Source of the DNA: Oscillospiraceae bacterium
GTDB lineage: Bacteria > Bacillota > Clostridia > Oscillospirales > Ruminococcaceae
Assembly (NCBI GenBank): GCA_016281125.1
Contig: JAEEIA010000035.1
Span: forward strand, 1 to 39,189
DNA: 39,189 bases
Reading direction: 5' to 3'
In this document: positions 22,646 to 31,126 of the stretch, piece by piece
Layout of the letters: every line of letters starts with the position of its first letter
Position numbering within the stretch: the stretch's first letter is position 1
The notes under the pieces: model-generated
Database searches by the model: none
The model's input: only the letters and a program-made list of their open reading frames with translations
What the model was told of the DNA's origin: nothing
Translations under genes and position numbers: made by a program

Positions 22646-23050
22646 ATGGCAAAGCTGTACGAATCCGGAGAAAACTATCTGGAAACGATCTTCGTGCTTC
22701 ATCTGCGCGAAAACTATGTCCGGGCTGTGGATATTGCGCATGAGCTTGACGTTTCGAAGCCGAGCGTCAGCCGTGCAATGGGAATCCTGCGCGACGGTGG
22801 TTTCATCGCAATCGCGGCGGACGGCAACATCACGCTGACCGACAGCGGTACGGAAGTTGCGGAGCGTATCTACGAGCGGCACTGTATCCTGACGCAATGG
22901 CTTGTCGATCTCGGCGTCAGCGCGGAAACCGCTGCAGAAGATGCCTGCCGCATGGAGCATGTCATCAGTGCGGAATCCTTCAATGCACTCAAAGCGCATC
23001 TTCGTGAGGCGCACCCGAATGTTGAGCTCGGAGCCCACTGCAAACAGTAA
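22646..23050 (+). CDS. DtxR/MntR-family metal-dependent regulator
   Basis: The 134-residue protein has the winged helix of the DtxR/MntR family (ESGENYLETIFVL, VRAVDIAHELDVSKPSVSRAMGIL, then the wing with GNITLTDSG) and the metal-binding dimer domain (IYERHCILTQWLVDLGV, EDACRMEHVISAESF). It lacks the SH3-like third domain of DtxR, so it is of the short MntR type, which senses manganese or iron. Candidate ligands are Glu11, Cys102 or Glu99, and His77 in ERH and EH. It ends with HCKQ, an extra Cys-His pair. It lies 6 bases after trmO in the operon leading to mreC; a metal regulator there is unexpected, and its target is not visible. Confidence 0.9.
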   Translation: MAKLYESGENYLETIFVLHLRENYVRAVDIAHELDVSKPSVSRAMGILRDGGFIAIAADGNITLTDSGTEVAERIYERHCILTQWLVDLGVSAETAAEDACRMEHVISAESFNALKAHLREAHPNVELGAHCKQ

Positions 23051-23086
23051 CAGAGAAAACGAACAAAACCAAAGGAGCAGCATCCC

Positions 23087-23950
23087 ATGAATCTCAACGC
23101 ATTTTTCCGCAGCACAAAGTTCCGCGTGCTGCTTTGCGTACTGGCTGTGCTGACCGGCATCATGCTGTATTCGCTGAAATCCGGAGCCCGCACAGATCAT
23201 CTGACGCGCGCGCTCCGCGGCGTGACCGCTCCGGTACGCCGCTTTTCTGCGTCCGTGTCCGGAAGCGTCAACGAAAAGCTCGATACGTATTTTCAATCCA
23301 GAGCATACCGCGAGGAGAACGCACGGCTCCGGCAGGAAATCGCGGACCTCAACAGCCAGCTGATCGGCTATGACGATGCGATGCAGGAGCTTGAAGCATT
23401 GCGCGATCAGCTGTCCATCAAGGAAAAACACAGCGACTTTGTCCTTTCTGAGCCCTGCAAGGTACTCATGCCGCTGACCAATGATCTCGCGCACGGCTTT
23501 CTGATTGACCGCGGCGAGGAGGACGGCATTACACTGAACTCCCCTGTTGTCTGCGGTGACGGCCTGATCGGCGTTATCACGGAAATCAGCCCGCATTACT
23601 CCACTGTCACAACGATTCTCTCGCCGGAGCTGTCGGTCGGCGCCGTCGTGCTCCGCACCGGTGACAGCGGCATTGTCGAGGGCGATCTGCGCGCAGTTTC
23701 GGACAATCAGGCAAAAATGATGTACCTCGACGAAAAAAGCACCGCTGCAAACGGTGACCTGATTATCACGGCAGGCACCACCGGGCTGTTTCCCTACGGT
23801 CTGCCTGTCGGCAATATCACCGAAACCGGCATTGAGGATACCGGACTTGCAAAGTATGCAATTCTTGTGCCGTCCGTGGACTACGAAAAGCTGGAGGCCG
23901 TGACCGTTCTGCTTGATTTTGAAGGAAAGGGTGAGTCCTTCGGTGGGTAA
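23087..23950 (+). CDS. mreC: rod shape-determining protein MreC
   Basis: MreC is a membrane-anchored scaffold of the elongasome that links MreB and MreD to the peptidoglycan synthases. The 287-residue protein has a short cytoplasmic tail, one span at about 12-30 and a coiled coil at about 65-115 (YREENARLRQEIADLNSQL). The two-lobed beta domain at about 120-285 has the family phrases FLIDRGEEDGITLNSPVVCGDGLIG, VGAVVLRTGDSGIVEG and GDLIITAGTTGLFPYGLPVG. ATG 23087 follows AAAGGAG. It ends inside the start region of mreD. No mreB is in the window, so the shape genes are split here. Confidence 0.93.
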   Translation: MNLNAFFRSTKFRVLLCVLAVLTGIMLYSLKSGARTDHLTRALRGVTAPVRRFSASVSGSVNEKLDTYFQSRAYREENARLRQEIADLNSQLIGYDDAMQELEALRDQLSIKEKHSDFVLSEPCKVLMPLTNDLAHGFLIDRGEEDGITLNSPVVCGDGLIGVITEISPHYSTVTTILSPELSVGAVVLRTGDSGIVEGDLRAVSDNQAKMMYLDEKSTAANGDLIITAGTTGLFPYGLPVGNITETGIEDTGLAKYAILVPSVDYEKLEAVTVLLDFEGKGESFGG

Positions 23951-24518
23951 CAAAAAGCAGCAGCGGCAGCGCCGGACGCGCTCCGAACAGCGGACGATAC
24001 GCCGGAACGGTTTCCGGAAAGCACTGAGCATTCTGATTCTGCTGCTCTGTGCCGTGCCGATGCTCGGCGGCGGTACCCATGCACTGTGGGTCATTCCGGC
24101 CGCAATCTGCATCAGCATGAATGAAGATCTCTATTTCTGCATGGCGGGCGGCGTCATAGCCGGGCTCTGCATTGACCTCGCCTGCGGTTCGGCGCTCGGC
24201 ACAAACGCTATCTATATGGTATGCTTCTGCACGCTGGTCTGCCTGCTGTTTGAGCAGATTCTTCGCCGCAGCTTCCTGCATTATATGGTGATGACCGCAG
24301 CCTGTGCCTTTCTGCACAGTATCCTTCGGTGGTTTCTGACTGCGGGAATTTTCCGGACACCCGGTCGCGAACGCCTCTGGACGGATCTGCTGATTCCGGT
24401 CGCTGTACGCACCGTCATCGCCGCTGTCCCCGTCTATCTGCTGTTCTTCCCGCTCAGCAGACTGCTGACCAGGCATGTGCGCTCCATGGACGCAGCCGCA
24501 ATCCGGAGAGATTGGTAA
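23943..24518 (+). CDS. mreD: rod shape-determining protein MreD
   Basis: MreD is the membrane partner of MreC in the elongasome. The 191-residue product has a very basic start (KKQQRQRRTRSEQR) and five likely spans at about 26-45, 49-66, 68-86, 94-140 (two) and 157-178, with an Asn-Glu-Asp and GLCIDLACG pattern typical of MreD. The start is uncertain: GTG 23943 is 12 bases from GGAAAGG, and GTG 23931 is also possible but too close to the site. Either overlaps the end of mreC by 8-20 bases. The strong hairpin at 24544-24572 ends the operon. Confidence 0.85.
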   Translation: MGNKKQQRQRRTRSEQRTIRRNGFRKALSILILLLCAVPMLGGGTHALWVIPAAICISMNEDLYFCMAGGVIAGLCIDLACGSALGTNAIYMVCFCTLVCLLFEQILRRSFLHYMVMTAACAFLHSILRWFLTAGIFRTPGRERLWTDLLIPVAVRTVIAAVPVYLLFFPLSRLLTRHVRSMDAAAIRRDW

Positions 24519-24543
24519 TCCGATACTCCATATGACGTAAACG

Positions 24544-24572
24544 CCTGTTCCAATCGGTTCAGGCGTTTTTTG
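24544..24572 (+). terminator. terminator of the trmO-mreD operon
   Basis: AACGCCTG (from 24539) and CAGGCGTT pair around 12 bases and run into TTTTTT. Confidence 0.8.
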
Positions 24573-24580
24573 ACGAATAT

Positions 24581-24609
24581 TTGACTTTTCCTGCGAAATA
24601 TGGTAAGAT
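24581..24609 (+). promoter_or_regulatory. promoter of the SH3 lipoprotein gene
   Basis: TTGACT (24581-24586) and TAAGAT (24604-24609) are 17 bases apart. Confidence 0.7.
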
Positions 24610-24646
24610 AGAATCAATCATCCGTTTACAGAAAGAAGGCCGAATT

Positions 24647-25660
24647 ATGAAGAAACACTTTGCTCTGATTCCGGCAGCAGCCTGTCTGCTGCTGTTCGGA
24701 TGCGGCACCGATAAACCGGCTCCGGCGACGAATGTCAGTCCGGCAGAAACCACTGCTGCAGCTGCTGAAACAACGGACTCAGCCGTGGAAACAACTTCCG
24801 AGAATCCTGAAACTGCACCTGTGACAACCGACAGTTCTCAGGACGATTCTGCCGGTTCGCAGGCAGCCCTGGAATCCTCAGAAGCTGTACCGGAAAACGC
24901 CGTATCCAATTTTGATCTGGAACAGATCTATGACGAAAACTTTGCCGCACTCCGCTGCACCGGTCGCGTCATTGTGCGGGACGGGCTGAACTTCCGCACC
25001 GCCCCGGATGTCAATTCCGCAAGCCTCCAGACGCTGAACCCGGAAACCGAGGTGGACGTGCTCGGCTTTGTGCGGACAGGCAATGTATACAATTCCGACA
25101 GCCGCTGGCTCAAAATCAGCTTCAACGGACACGAGGGCTTTGCACTGGCCGAGTATATTGCCGTGGAATGCACGGCGCCCGCTTCTGCGCTCTCGGAACA
25201 GGAGCGCGGCACGCTCGGCCTGATCCTCTACTATCAGTCGCTGCATCTGTTTCCGGATTATCACCGGCACGGCGGGCCGCTCGGCACTTACACCGATCAG
25301 TTCAAGGACGGCTACTGCCGCGTGCTCTGGGACGCATCCGCACCGCTCTCGCTGGACACGCTGAAGCAGGAGTTTTACCGTTACTTCTCACACGATATGG
25401 AGAATTATCTGGATGAATGCTATCTTGAGGACAGCGGAAAGCTGTATGTGATGGTCGGTTACGGCGACAATGTCGCACTGGATTACGTTCTGCCGGACAT
25501 TATGACCGGGCAGTCGGACAATGCACTGGACTATCATGTCACCGTGCATCGTCGTCCGGAATTTGCAGATGCAGACTTCACGGAATGGGCAAATGACGAT
25601 TTCCGCATCGTATATGAAGACGGCGCCTGGAAAACCGCGCTGCTGAAAGAGGAATACTAA
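24647..25660 (+). CDS. lipoprotein with bacterial SH3 domain
   Basis: The 337-residue protein starts with a lipoprotein signal (MKKHFALIPAAACLLLFGC, Cys19 in the lipobox) and should be held on the outer membrane face. A Thr/Ala/Glu/Ser-rich spacer of about 70 residues follows. A bacterial SH3 (SH3_3-like) domain spans about 107-170, with VRDGLNFRTAPDVNSASLQTL, RWLKISFNGHEGFALAEYI; such domains bind cell-wall peptides. The last 150 residues are a mixed fold I do not recognise. ATG 24647 follows AGAAGG; an earlier in-frame ATG at 24581 lies in the promoter. It is probably a single gene; a weak hairpin (25665-25687) follows. Confidence 0.85.
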   Translation: MKKHFALIPAAACLLLFGCGTDKPAPATNVSPAETTAAAAETTDSAVETTSENPETAPVTTDSSQDDSAGSQAALESSEAVPENAVSNFDLEQIYDENFAALRCTGRVIVRDGLNFRTAPDVNSASLQTLNPETEVDVLGFVRTGNVYNSDSRWLKISFNGHEGFALAEYIAVECTAPASALSEQERGTLGLILYYQSLHLFPDYHRHGGPLGTYTDQFKDGYCRVLWDASAPLSLDTLKQEFYRYFSHDMENYLDECYLEDSGKLYVMVGYGDNVALDYVLPDIMTGQSDNALDYHVTVHRRPEFADADFTEWANDDFRIVYEDGAWKTALLKEEY

Positions 25661-25663
25661 TAC

Positions 25664-25690
25664 GGATGACCGCCTGTGTGCGGTCATTTC
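25664..25690 (+). terminator. weak terminator or attenuator hairpin before the ABC genes
   Basis: ATGACCGC and GCGGTCAT pair perfectly around CTGTGT, followed only by TTTCC. Some read-through into the ABC genes is likely, and I see no clear promoter for them. Confidence 0.5.
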
Positions 25691-25720
25691 CGTACAGAAT
25701 CTGTCATTCGGAGGCATACT

Positions 25721-27457
25721 ATGAAAAAGCTGCTGCGGTTGCTCGCAGATTACAAAAAGGAATGCGTCTTAGGGCCGCTGTTCAAAATGCTCGAGGCGAC
25801 CTTTGAGCTGTTCGTCCCGCTCGTTGTCAAGTCGATGATTGACCGCGGCATCGGGACGGGTGACAAGGGCTATATCGTCAGAATGTGCCTGCTGATGGCG
25901 CTGCTTGCCGCAGTCGGCCTGACCTGCACCATGTTTGCGCAGTATTTTGCCGCGAAGGCCGCGACCGGCTTTTCGGCAAAGCTCAGGCATGCGCTGATGC
26001 AGCATATCCAGCGAATGACTTATACCGATCTTGATACGCTCGGAACCTCTTCGCTGATTACGCGCATGACCAGCGACATCAACCAGATGCAGACCGGCGT
26101 CAATCTGACGATCCGCCTGCTGCTGCGCTCCCCGTTCATCGTGTTCGGTGCCATGATTATGGCATTCACTGTGGACGTCAAAACAGCACTCATTTTTGTG
26201 GCAGCGATTCCCCTGCTGTCTGTCGTCGTGTTCGGCATCATGCTGCTCACGATTCCGATGTACCGCAATGTACAGGGCGCACTGGACGTTCTGACAGAAA
26301 CCACACGCGAAAATCTGACCGGTGTCCGCGTCATCCGTGCATTCCGCAATGAGGAAGCTGAGGCAAATGAGTTCCGGCAGGAAAATGCAGCACTGGTCGC
26401 AATGCAGAAAAAGGTCGGGCGGCTCTCCGCGCTGATGAATCCGCTGACCTATGTCATTGTCAATCTGGCAGTCGTCGCGCTGATTCACACAGGCGCGATC
26501 CGCGTTCAGACCGGCGTTCTGACGCAGGGCGCAGTCATTGCGCTGTATAACTATATGTCGCAGATTCTTGTAGAGCTTATCAAGCTGGCAAATCTCATTA
26601 TATCCTTAACAAAAGCAGCGGCCTGCGGTGACCGCATTCAGGCTGTGCTGGAATCCGGCACGCCCGTTCCGGATGATGACACCGTACCGGAAATTGCTGA
26701 GAATCAGCGCGGTGTACTTTGCTTTGACCATGTGACCTTCACATATGCCAATGCCGCAGAGCCGTCGCTCTGTGATATTTCATTCACGGCAAAGCGCGGA
26801 GATGTCGTCGGGATTATCGGCGGTACGGGCGCAGGCAAATCGACACTTGTCAACCTGATTCCCCGCTTCTACGAACCAACCGAAGGAACCGTCACGGTAG
26901 ACGGCATTCCGGTGACGGACTTCCCGCATAAAGCACTGCGAAGCCGCATCGGCATCGTACCGCAAAAAGCGGTTCTCTTTCACGGAACCATCCGCCAGAA
27001 TCTGCTCTGGGGCAAAGCGGATGCATCCGACAATGCACTGTATGATGCCCTGAAAACGGCGCAGGCGCTCGACGTGGTCGCGTCGAAAGAAAACGGGCTC
27101 GACGAAATACTCTCAGAAAACGGACAGAATCTCTCCGGCGGACAGCGGCAGCGCCTGACGATAGCACGCGCACTTGTCCGGAAGCCGGAATTCCTGATTC
27201 TCGATGACAGTGCCTCGGCGCTGGACTTCGCAACCGATGCGGCACTCCGCAAGGCGCTGCGGGAGCTTCCCGACCGTCCGACCGTGCTGATTGTGTCCCA
27301 GCGCACGGCCTCCATTCAGCACGCGGATCAGATTCTGGTGCTCGATGACGGCAGACTGGCTGACATCGGCACCCATGAGGAGCTGCTCCGGCGCTGTGAT
27401 ATTTACCGTGAGATCCACGACTCGCAGTTCCCGAAGGAGGTGCAGACAGTTGGCTGA
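25721..27457 (+). CDS. ABC exporter half-transporter, subunit 1 (degenerate ATP site)
   Basis: The 578-residue protein has a six-span type IV exporter domain (about 15-310) and an ATPase domain (about 330-575). It has a good Walker A GGTGAGKST (near 366-374) and signature LSGGQRQR (near 470-477). The Walker B reads LILDDSASALD, with Asp in place of the catalytic Glu, and the switch position reads VSQRT, with Gln in place of His. These changes mark the non-hydrolysing half of heterodimeric exporters such as BmrC/BmrD. ATG 25721 follows CGGAGG. Its stop overlaps the start of subunit 2 by 8 bases. The cargo (drug, lipid or peptide) cannot be read. Confidence 0.93.
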   Translation: MKKLLRLLADYKKECVLGPLFKMLEATFELFVPLVVKSMIDRGIGTGDKGYIVRMCLLMALLAAVGLTCTMFAQYFAAKAATGFSAKLRHALMQHIQRMTYTDLDTLGTSSLITRMTSDINQMQTGVNLTIRLLLRSPFIVFGAMIMAFTVDVKTALIFVAAIPLLSVVVFGIMLLTIPMYRNVQGALDVLTETTRENLTGVRVIRAFRNEEAEANEFRQENAALVAMQKKVGRLSALMNPLTYVIVNLAVVALIHTGAIRVQTGVLTQGAVIALYNYMSQILVELIKLANLIISLTKAAACGDRIQAVLESGTPVPDDDTVPEIAENQRGVLCFDHVTFTYANAAEPSLCDISFTAKRGDVVGIIGGTGAGKSTLVNLIPRFYEPTEGTVTVDGIPVTDFPHKALRSRIGIVPQKAVLFHGTIRQNLLWGKADASDNALYDALKTAQALDVVASKENGLDEILSENGQNLSGGQRQRLTIARALVRKPEFLILDDSASALDFATDAALRKALRELPDRPTVLIVSQRTASIQHADQILVLDDGRLADIGTHEELLRRCDIYREIHDSQFPKEVQTVG

Positions 27458-29222
27458 GCAGAAAAACAGTGCTGAAAGACAGACGCTCCGCAGGGTGATG
27501 CAGGATCTCCGGCGTTATCAGGGCTGGCTGATTCTGACCGTCCTGCTGGCGGTCGTCACGGTTGCACTGACACTCTATGTTCCGATTTTGATCGGCCGTG
27601 CCATCGACAGAATTCAGGGCGCCGGACTTGTCGATTTCAGTGCCCTGACACGCATTCTGGTGACGGTCGGCACGTCAGTCGGCGTGACCGCACTCGCGCA
27701 GTGGGTCATGAGCATCATCCACAACAAAATTGCGTTTGAGGTTGTCGAGGATATCCGCAACCGCGCAATCAGCCGCATCGAGCAGCTGCCGCTTTCTTAC
27801 CTCGACCGGCAGCCGACCGGCGTCACGGTCAGCCGCATGATTTCCGATGTCGATCAGTTTGCGGACGGCCTGCTCATGGGCTTTACGCAGTTGTTCACCG
27901 GCATTCTGACCATTCTGGGCACACTGATCTTTATGCTGTCCATTCACCCCGGCATTACGCTGGTTGTATTTGTCATGACGCCGCTTTCCCTGTTCGCCGC
28001 GGCATTCATCGCCAAGCGGACGTATTCGATGTTCCGTTTGCAGGCGGAAACCAGAGCCGAACAGACCGCTGTCATCAACGAAACCATCACGAATCAGAAG
28101 GTCGTGCAGGCATTCGGGCATGAGCCGGAGGCCATGGCGCAGTTCGACGAAATCAATGACAGACTGACTGCGGCCTCGCTGAAAGCGACGTTTTATTCCT
28201 CACTGACGAATCCCTGCACCCGCTTTGTCAATGCGCTCGTATATGCGGCAGTCGGACTGACCGGCGCACTCGCGGCAATCCGCGGGACCATGACTGTCGG
28301 TCAGCTCAGCTGCTTCCTCAGCTACGCAAATCAGTATACCAAGCCATTCAATGAGATTTCCGGCGTCGTCACTGAGCTGCAAAATGCACTCGCCTGCGCA
28401 GACCGCGTCTTTGCACTGATTGATGAACCGACGGAACGCCCGGATGCGCCTGATGCTATTACGCTGGAACATGCTGCGGGTGCCGTCCGTTTTGACGATA
28501 TATCGTTCTCGTATACGAAAGACCGTCCGCTGATCTCACATTGCTCCGTTGACGTAACACCCGGTCAGCGCGTTGCAATCGTCGGGCCGACCGGCTGCGG
28601 CAAAACCACGCTGATCAACCTCATCATGCGCTTTTATGATGTCAATGACGGCGCGGTTCGCATTGACGGAACCGATCTGCGCGGCATCACCCGTCACAGT
28701 CTGCGCGGCCAGATCGGCATGGTCTTGCAGGATACCTGGCTCAAAGCAGCAACCGTCCGCGAGAATATCCGCATGGGCAAGCCCGATGCAACCGATGAGG
28801 AAATCATCACGGCAGCAAAGGCTGCGCATGCACACAGCTTTATCAAGCGGCTGCCGCAGGGCTATGACACAGTCATCAGCGACAGAAGCGGCGCTCTTTC
28901 TCAGGGACAGCGGCAGCTGCTCTGTATTGCAAGACTGATGCTCTGCCTCCCGCCGATGCTCATTCTCGATGAAGCGACCTCCTCCATTGATACGCGCACT
29001 GAGCAGAAAATTCAGTCCGCATTCCGGAAGATGATGCAGGGACGCACATCTTTCGTCGTCGCGCACCGGCTCTCCACCATCCGCGAAGCAGATCTGATAC
29101 TCGTCATGAAGGACGGACAAATCATCGAACAGGGCGATCATACGTCCCTGCTGGAACGGAACGGCTTTTATGCGGAGCTGTACCGCGCACAGTTTGCACA
29201 TACAACCGCTGCGGAGGCATAG
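27450..29222 (+). CDS. ABC exporter half-transporter, subunit 2 (catalytic ATP site)
   Basis: The 590-residue partner has a six-span domain (about 20-325) and an ATPase domain (about 345-585). Walker A GPTGCGKTT (near 378-386), Walker B LILDEATSSID with the catalytic Glu (near 503-513) and the switch VAHRLST are all normal. The signature reads LSQGQRQ instead of LSGGQ. That matches subunit 1: its good signature serves this ATP site, and this poor one serves the degenerate site. The start is TTG 27450 with AAGGAGG 9 bases upstream, overlapping the subunit 1 stop. It is followed after 2 bases by a small membrane-protein gene. Confidence 0.93.
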   Translation: MAEQKNSAERQTLRRVMQDLRRYQGWLILTVLLAVVTVALTLYVPILIGRAIDRIQGAGLVDFSALTRILVTVGTSVGVTALAQWVMSIIHNKIAFEVVEDIRNRAISRIEQLPLSYLDRQPTGVTVSRMISDVDQFADGLLMGFTQLFTGILTILGTLIFMLSIHPGITLVVFVMTPLSLFAAAFIAKRTYSMFRLQAETRAEQTAVINETITNQKVVQAFGHEPEAMAQFDEINDRLTAASLKATFYSSLTNPCTRFVNALVYAAVGLTGALAAIRGTMTVGQLSCFLSYANQYTKPFNEISGVVTELQNALACADRVFALIDEPTERPDAPDAITLEHAAGAVRFDDISFSYTKDRPLISHCSVDVTPGQRVAIVGPTGCGKTTLINLIMRFYDVNDGAVRIDGTDLRGITRHSLRGQIGMVLQDTWLKAATVRENIRMGKPDATDEEIITAAKAAHAHSFIKRLPQGYDTVISDRSGALSQGQRQLLCIARLMLCLPPMLILDEATSSIDTRTEQKIQSAFRKMMQGRTSFVVAHRLSTIREADLILVMKDGQIIEQGDHTSLLERNGFYAELYRAQFAHTTAAEA

Positions 29223-29224
29223 CA

Positions 29225-29989
29225 ATGATAATCATTCGCACTTCTGACATCCGCCTGATCCGGTACGGCATCCTTGCGGATATTCTGCTCGGACTGCTGT
29301 TTCCGTTCGGTCATGCGGTGTTCCACGGATTTCAGTTTTGCAGCATCCTGCATCCGGAATTCCTGCCGGGTATCACAGATGCTGTTCAATACACAATGCG
29401 TTCCGTGTTTACTGCACTCGGCGGACTGACGCTGCTCGGCAATCTGGTCATGCTGAACGGCCTGAACGAAACCGCTTCTGCCTCCGGGGATCTTCAGCGT
29501 GCAAAGCGGTGGTTCCTCTGTCAGGTCGCGCTCCAATTCTTCAATCTGCTCACGGAAGGACTGCGCGTGGCGCTCGCAAACAGATCGGAAACAGAAGCAA
29601 TCGCAGATTCCCTGAACATTTTATACGGCTACCTCTCGACTGCGCTCCTGTTCGTCTGCTTTTTTACGTTCCATCTGTTTTCCTATTTCTATCTCTATAA
29701 AGGACTGGAAGCGCTTTGGCGTGATTTCGGCGGTGCAGATGAAATGCTCCGTCATGTCCGGAACAATCAGCAGATCATGTGCATGAGCGGCGCTATGATC
29801 ATGCTGCTGTCGGTCATATCGGAGCTAATCGCCGGCTCCGACCGCACGGTCATCGCTGCTGCCGCACGCACCGGTTCGATCATGGCCGCGACCAATATCA
29901 TCATCATCACAATCCGGTTTATGATACAACACCGGATTGTTAGGCTGGCGAATCAAATCGAGAAATTGATCGACACGGCTTCTGAATGA
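29225..29989 (+). CDS. membrane protein of unknown function
   Basis: The 254-residue protein has about five or six spans (near 12-32, 60-80, 97-115, 140-162, 185-205 and 217-236) and ends in an amphipathic helix. I do not recognise it. It starts 2 bases after the ABC subunit 2 stop and ends 10 bases before the histidine kinase gene, so it sits in one operon with both. The topology, with helices ahead of a short cytoplasmic tail, is like the membrane half of the next gene (30000-31085) without its kinase part. A sensing or helper role for the kinase or the exporter is possible but unproven. Confidence 0.7.
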   Translation: MIIIRTSDIRLIRYGILADILLGLLFPFGHAVFHGFQFCSILHPEFLPGITDAVQYTMRSVFTALGGLTLLGNLVMLNGLNETASASGDLQRAKRWFLCQVALQFFNLLTEGLRVALANRSETEAIADSLNILYGYLSTALLFVCFFTFHLFSYFYLYKGLEALWRDFGGADEMLRHVRNNQQIMCMSGAMIMLLSVISELIAGSDRTVIAAAARTGSIMAATNIIIITIRFMIQHRIVRLANQIEKLIDTASE

Positions 29990-29999
29990 GGTATCTGCA

Positions 30000-31085
30000 A
30001 TGAATAACCAAATTGCTGCAAATATCACCCTTGACGCGGTCAGTACCATACTGCTTTTGCTGTTTATTCTGCCGCTGCTCCGCCGGAACGAAATCAACCG
30101 GCAGGTGTTTATGCTCACTGCCGCGGGAATCCTCCATCTGATTGCGCAGGAAGCAACGCTTGTCAGTACCGTGATCATCCTGCGTCATCCGGAATATGCG
30201 CGGCTGAATATGTATTCCCTGCTTTCCGTTGTACTCAACGTGATCGCCGCCACTGTTATCGTTCTCAAATATATCCTCAGTGACAAAGACGGAAAACCGC
30301 GGTTCATCAACCGGGAAGAGCCGATTCCCGTCCGTCTTGCGGCTGCCCTGCTGCTCCCGATCCTTGCTGCGCTCCTGCTGGAAAATTTATTTCACGGCGT
30401 CCGCCTGATCGGATTCAGCTTTACCGTCGGCATTCTGCTCTGCCGGGAAATCATGATCCGCGAGGAAGAGCAGACTCTGAATGAAAAAGAAAAGGTGCTT
30501 GATTTACGGCAGGCCAAACTGCTTTCCGAGCAGATGCAGCCGCATTTTATTTTCAACGCACTGATGAGCATTCAGGAGCTCTGCTATACCGACGGCGGAA
30601 AAGCCGCCAAATGCCTTGAGGACTTTTCCGGCTATCTGCGCGGCAATATCGACGCATTGACCTCTGAGGAACCGATTCCCTTTGAAGCAGAGCTGGAGCA
30701 TATTCAGCAGTATATCGCACTGGAACGCGCAGGCTCCGACCGAACATTTACCGTAAACTACGATCTGGAAATCACAGATTTCCTGCTCCCCGCACTGACG
30801 GTACAGCCCATCGTAGAGAACGCAGTCAAGCACGGCGCGCGATGCCGCAGGGACGGCTGCGGTATGGTATGCCTGAAGACTGAGCACATCGGAAAAATCA
30901 TCCGAATCACCGTTTCCGATAACGGAAACGGCAGTGAAATCACCGAGAAGCAGCGCAATCACCAGAGCGTCGGCCTGAAAAACGTCCGGACACGCCTGCA
31001 AACGCAATGCGGCGGTGAAATCAGTCTGACCCGCGGCAAGGATGGCTCCACCGCAATCATTACGATTCCGATGATGCACAAATAG
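30000..31085 (+). CDS. LytS/YehU-type sensor histidine kinase
   Basis: The 361-residue protein has four or five membrane spans (about 12-27, 36-60, 71-92, 112-130, 135-149). A short helical linker follows, and then the His_kinase domain of the LytS/YehU type: H-box QMQPHFIFNAL with the phospho-acceptor His182, N-box QPIVENAVKHG (Asn274) and G-box DNGNG with GLKNVRTRL. Such kinases normally signal to a LytTR response regulator. None follows: a terminator at 31094-31125 closes the operon and the next gene is spoVT on the other strand. Its partner must be elsewhere. Given its place it may sense the exporter's cargo or envelope stress. Confidence 0.88.
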   Translation: MNNQIAANITLDAVSTILLLLFILPLLRRNEINRQVFMLTAAGILHLIAQEATLVSTVIILRHPEYARLNMYSLLSVVLNVIAATVIVLKYILSDKDGKPRFINREEPIPVRLAAALLLPILAALLLENLFHGVRLIGFSFTVGILLCREIMIREEEQTLNEKEKVLDLRQAKLLSEQMQPHFIFNALMSIQELCYTDGGKAAKCLEDFSGYLRGNIDALTSEEPIPFEAELEHIQQYIALERAGSDRTFTVNYDLEITDFLLPALTVQPIVENAVKHGARCRRDGCGMVCLKTEHIGKIIRITVSDNGNGSEITEKQRNHQSVGLKNVRTRLQTQCGGEISLTRGKDGSTAIITIPMMHK

Positions 31086-31090
31086 GCAAA

Positions 31091-31126
31091 AGCAGCGCGG
31101 AGGTTCAATTCCGCGCTGCTTTTATC
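31091..31126. terminator. two-way terminator between the kinase and spoVT
   Basis: AAAAGCAGCGCGGA and TCCGCGCTGCTTTT pair perfectly around GGTTCAAT. Confidence 0.85.

Noticed and set aside
22385-24118. A 577-codon minus-strand frame across trmO, dtxR, mreC and mreD
   Set aside because: It crosses four clear plus-strand genes and has no ribosome site or motif.
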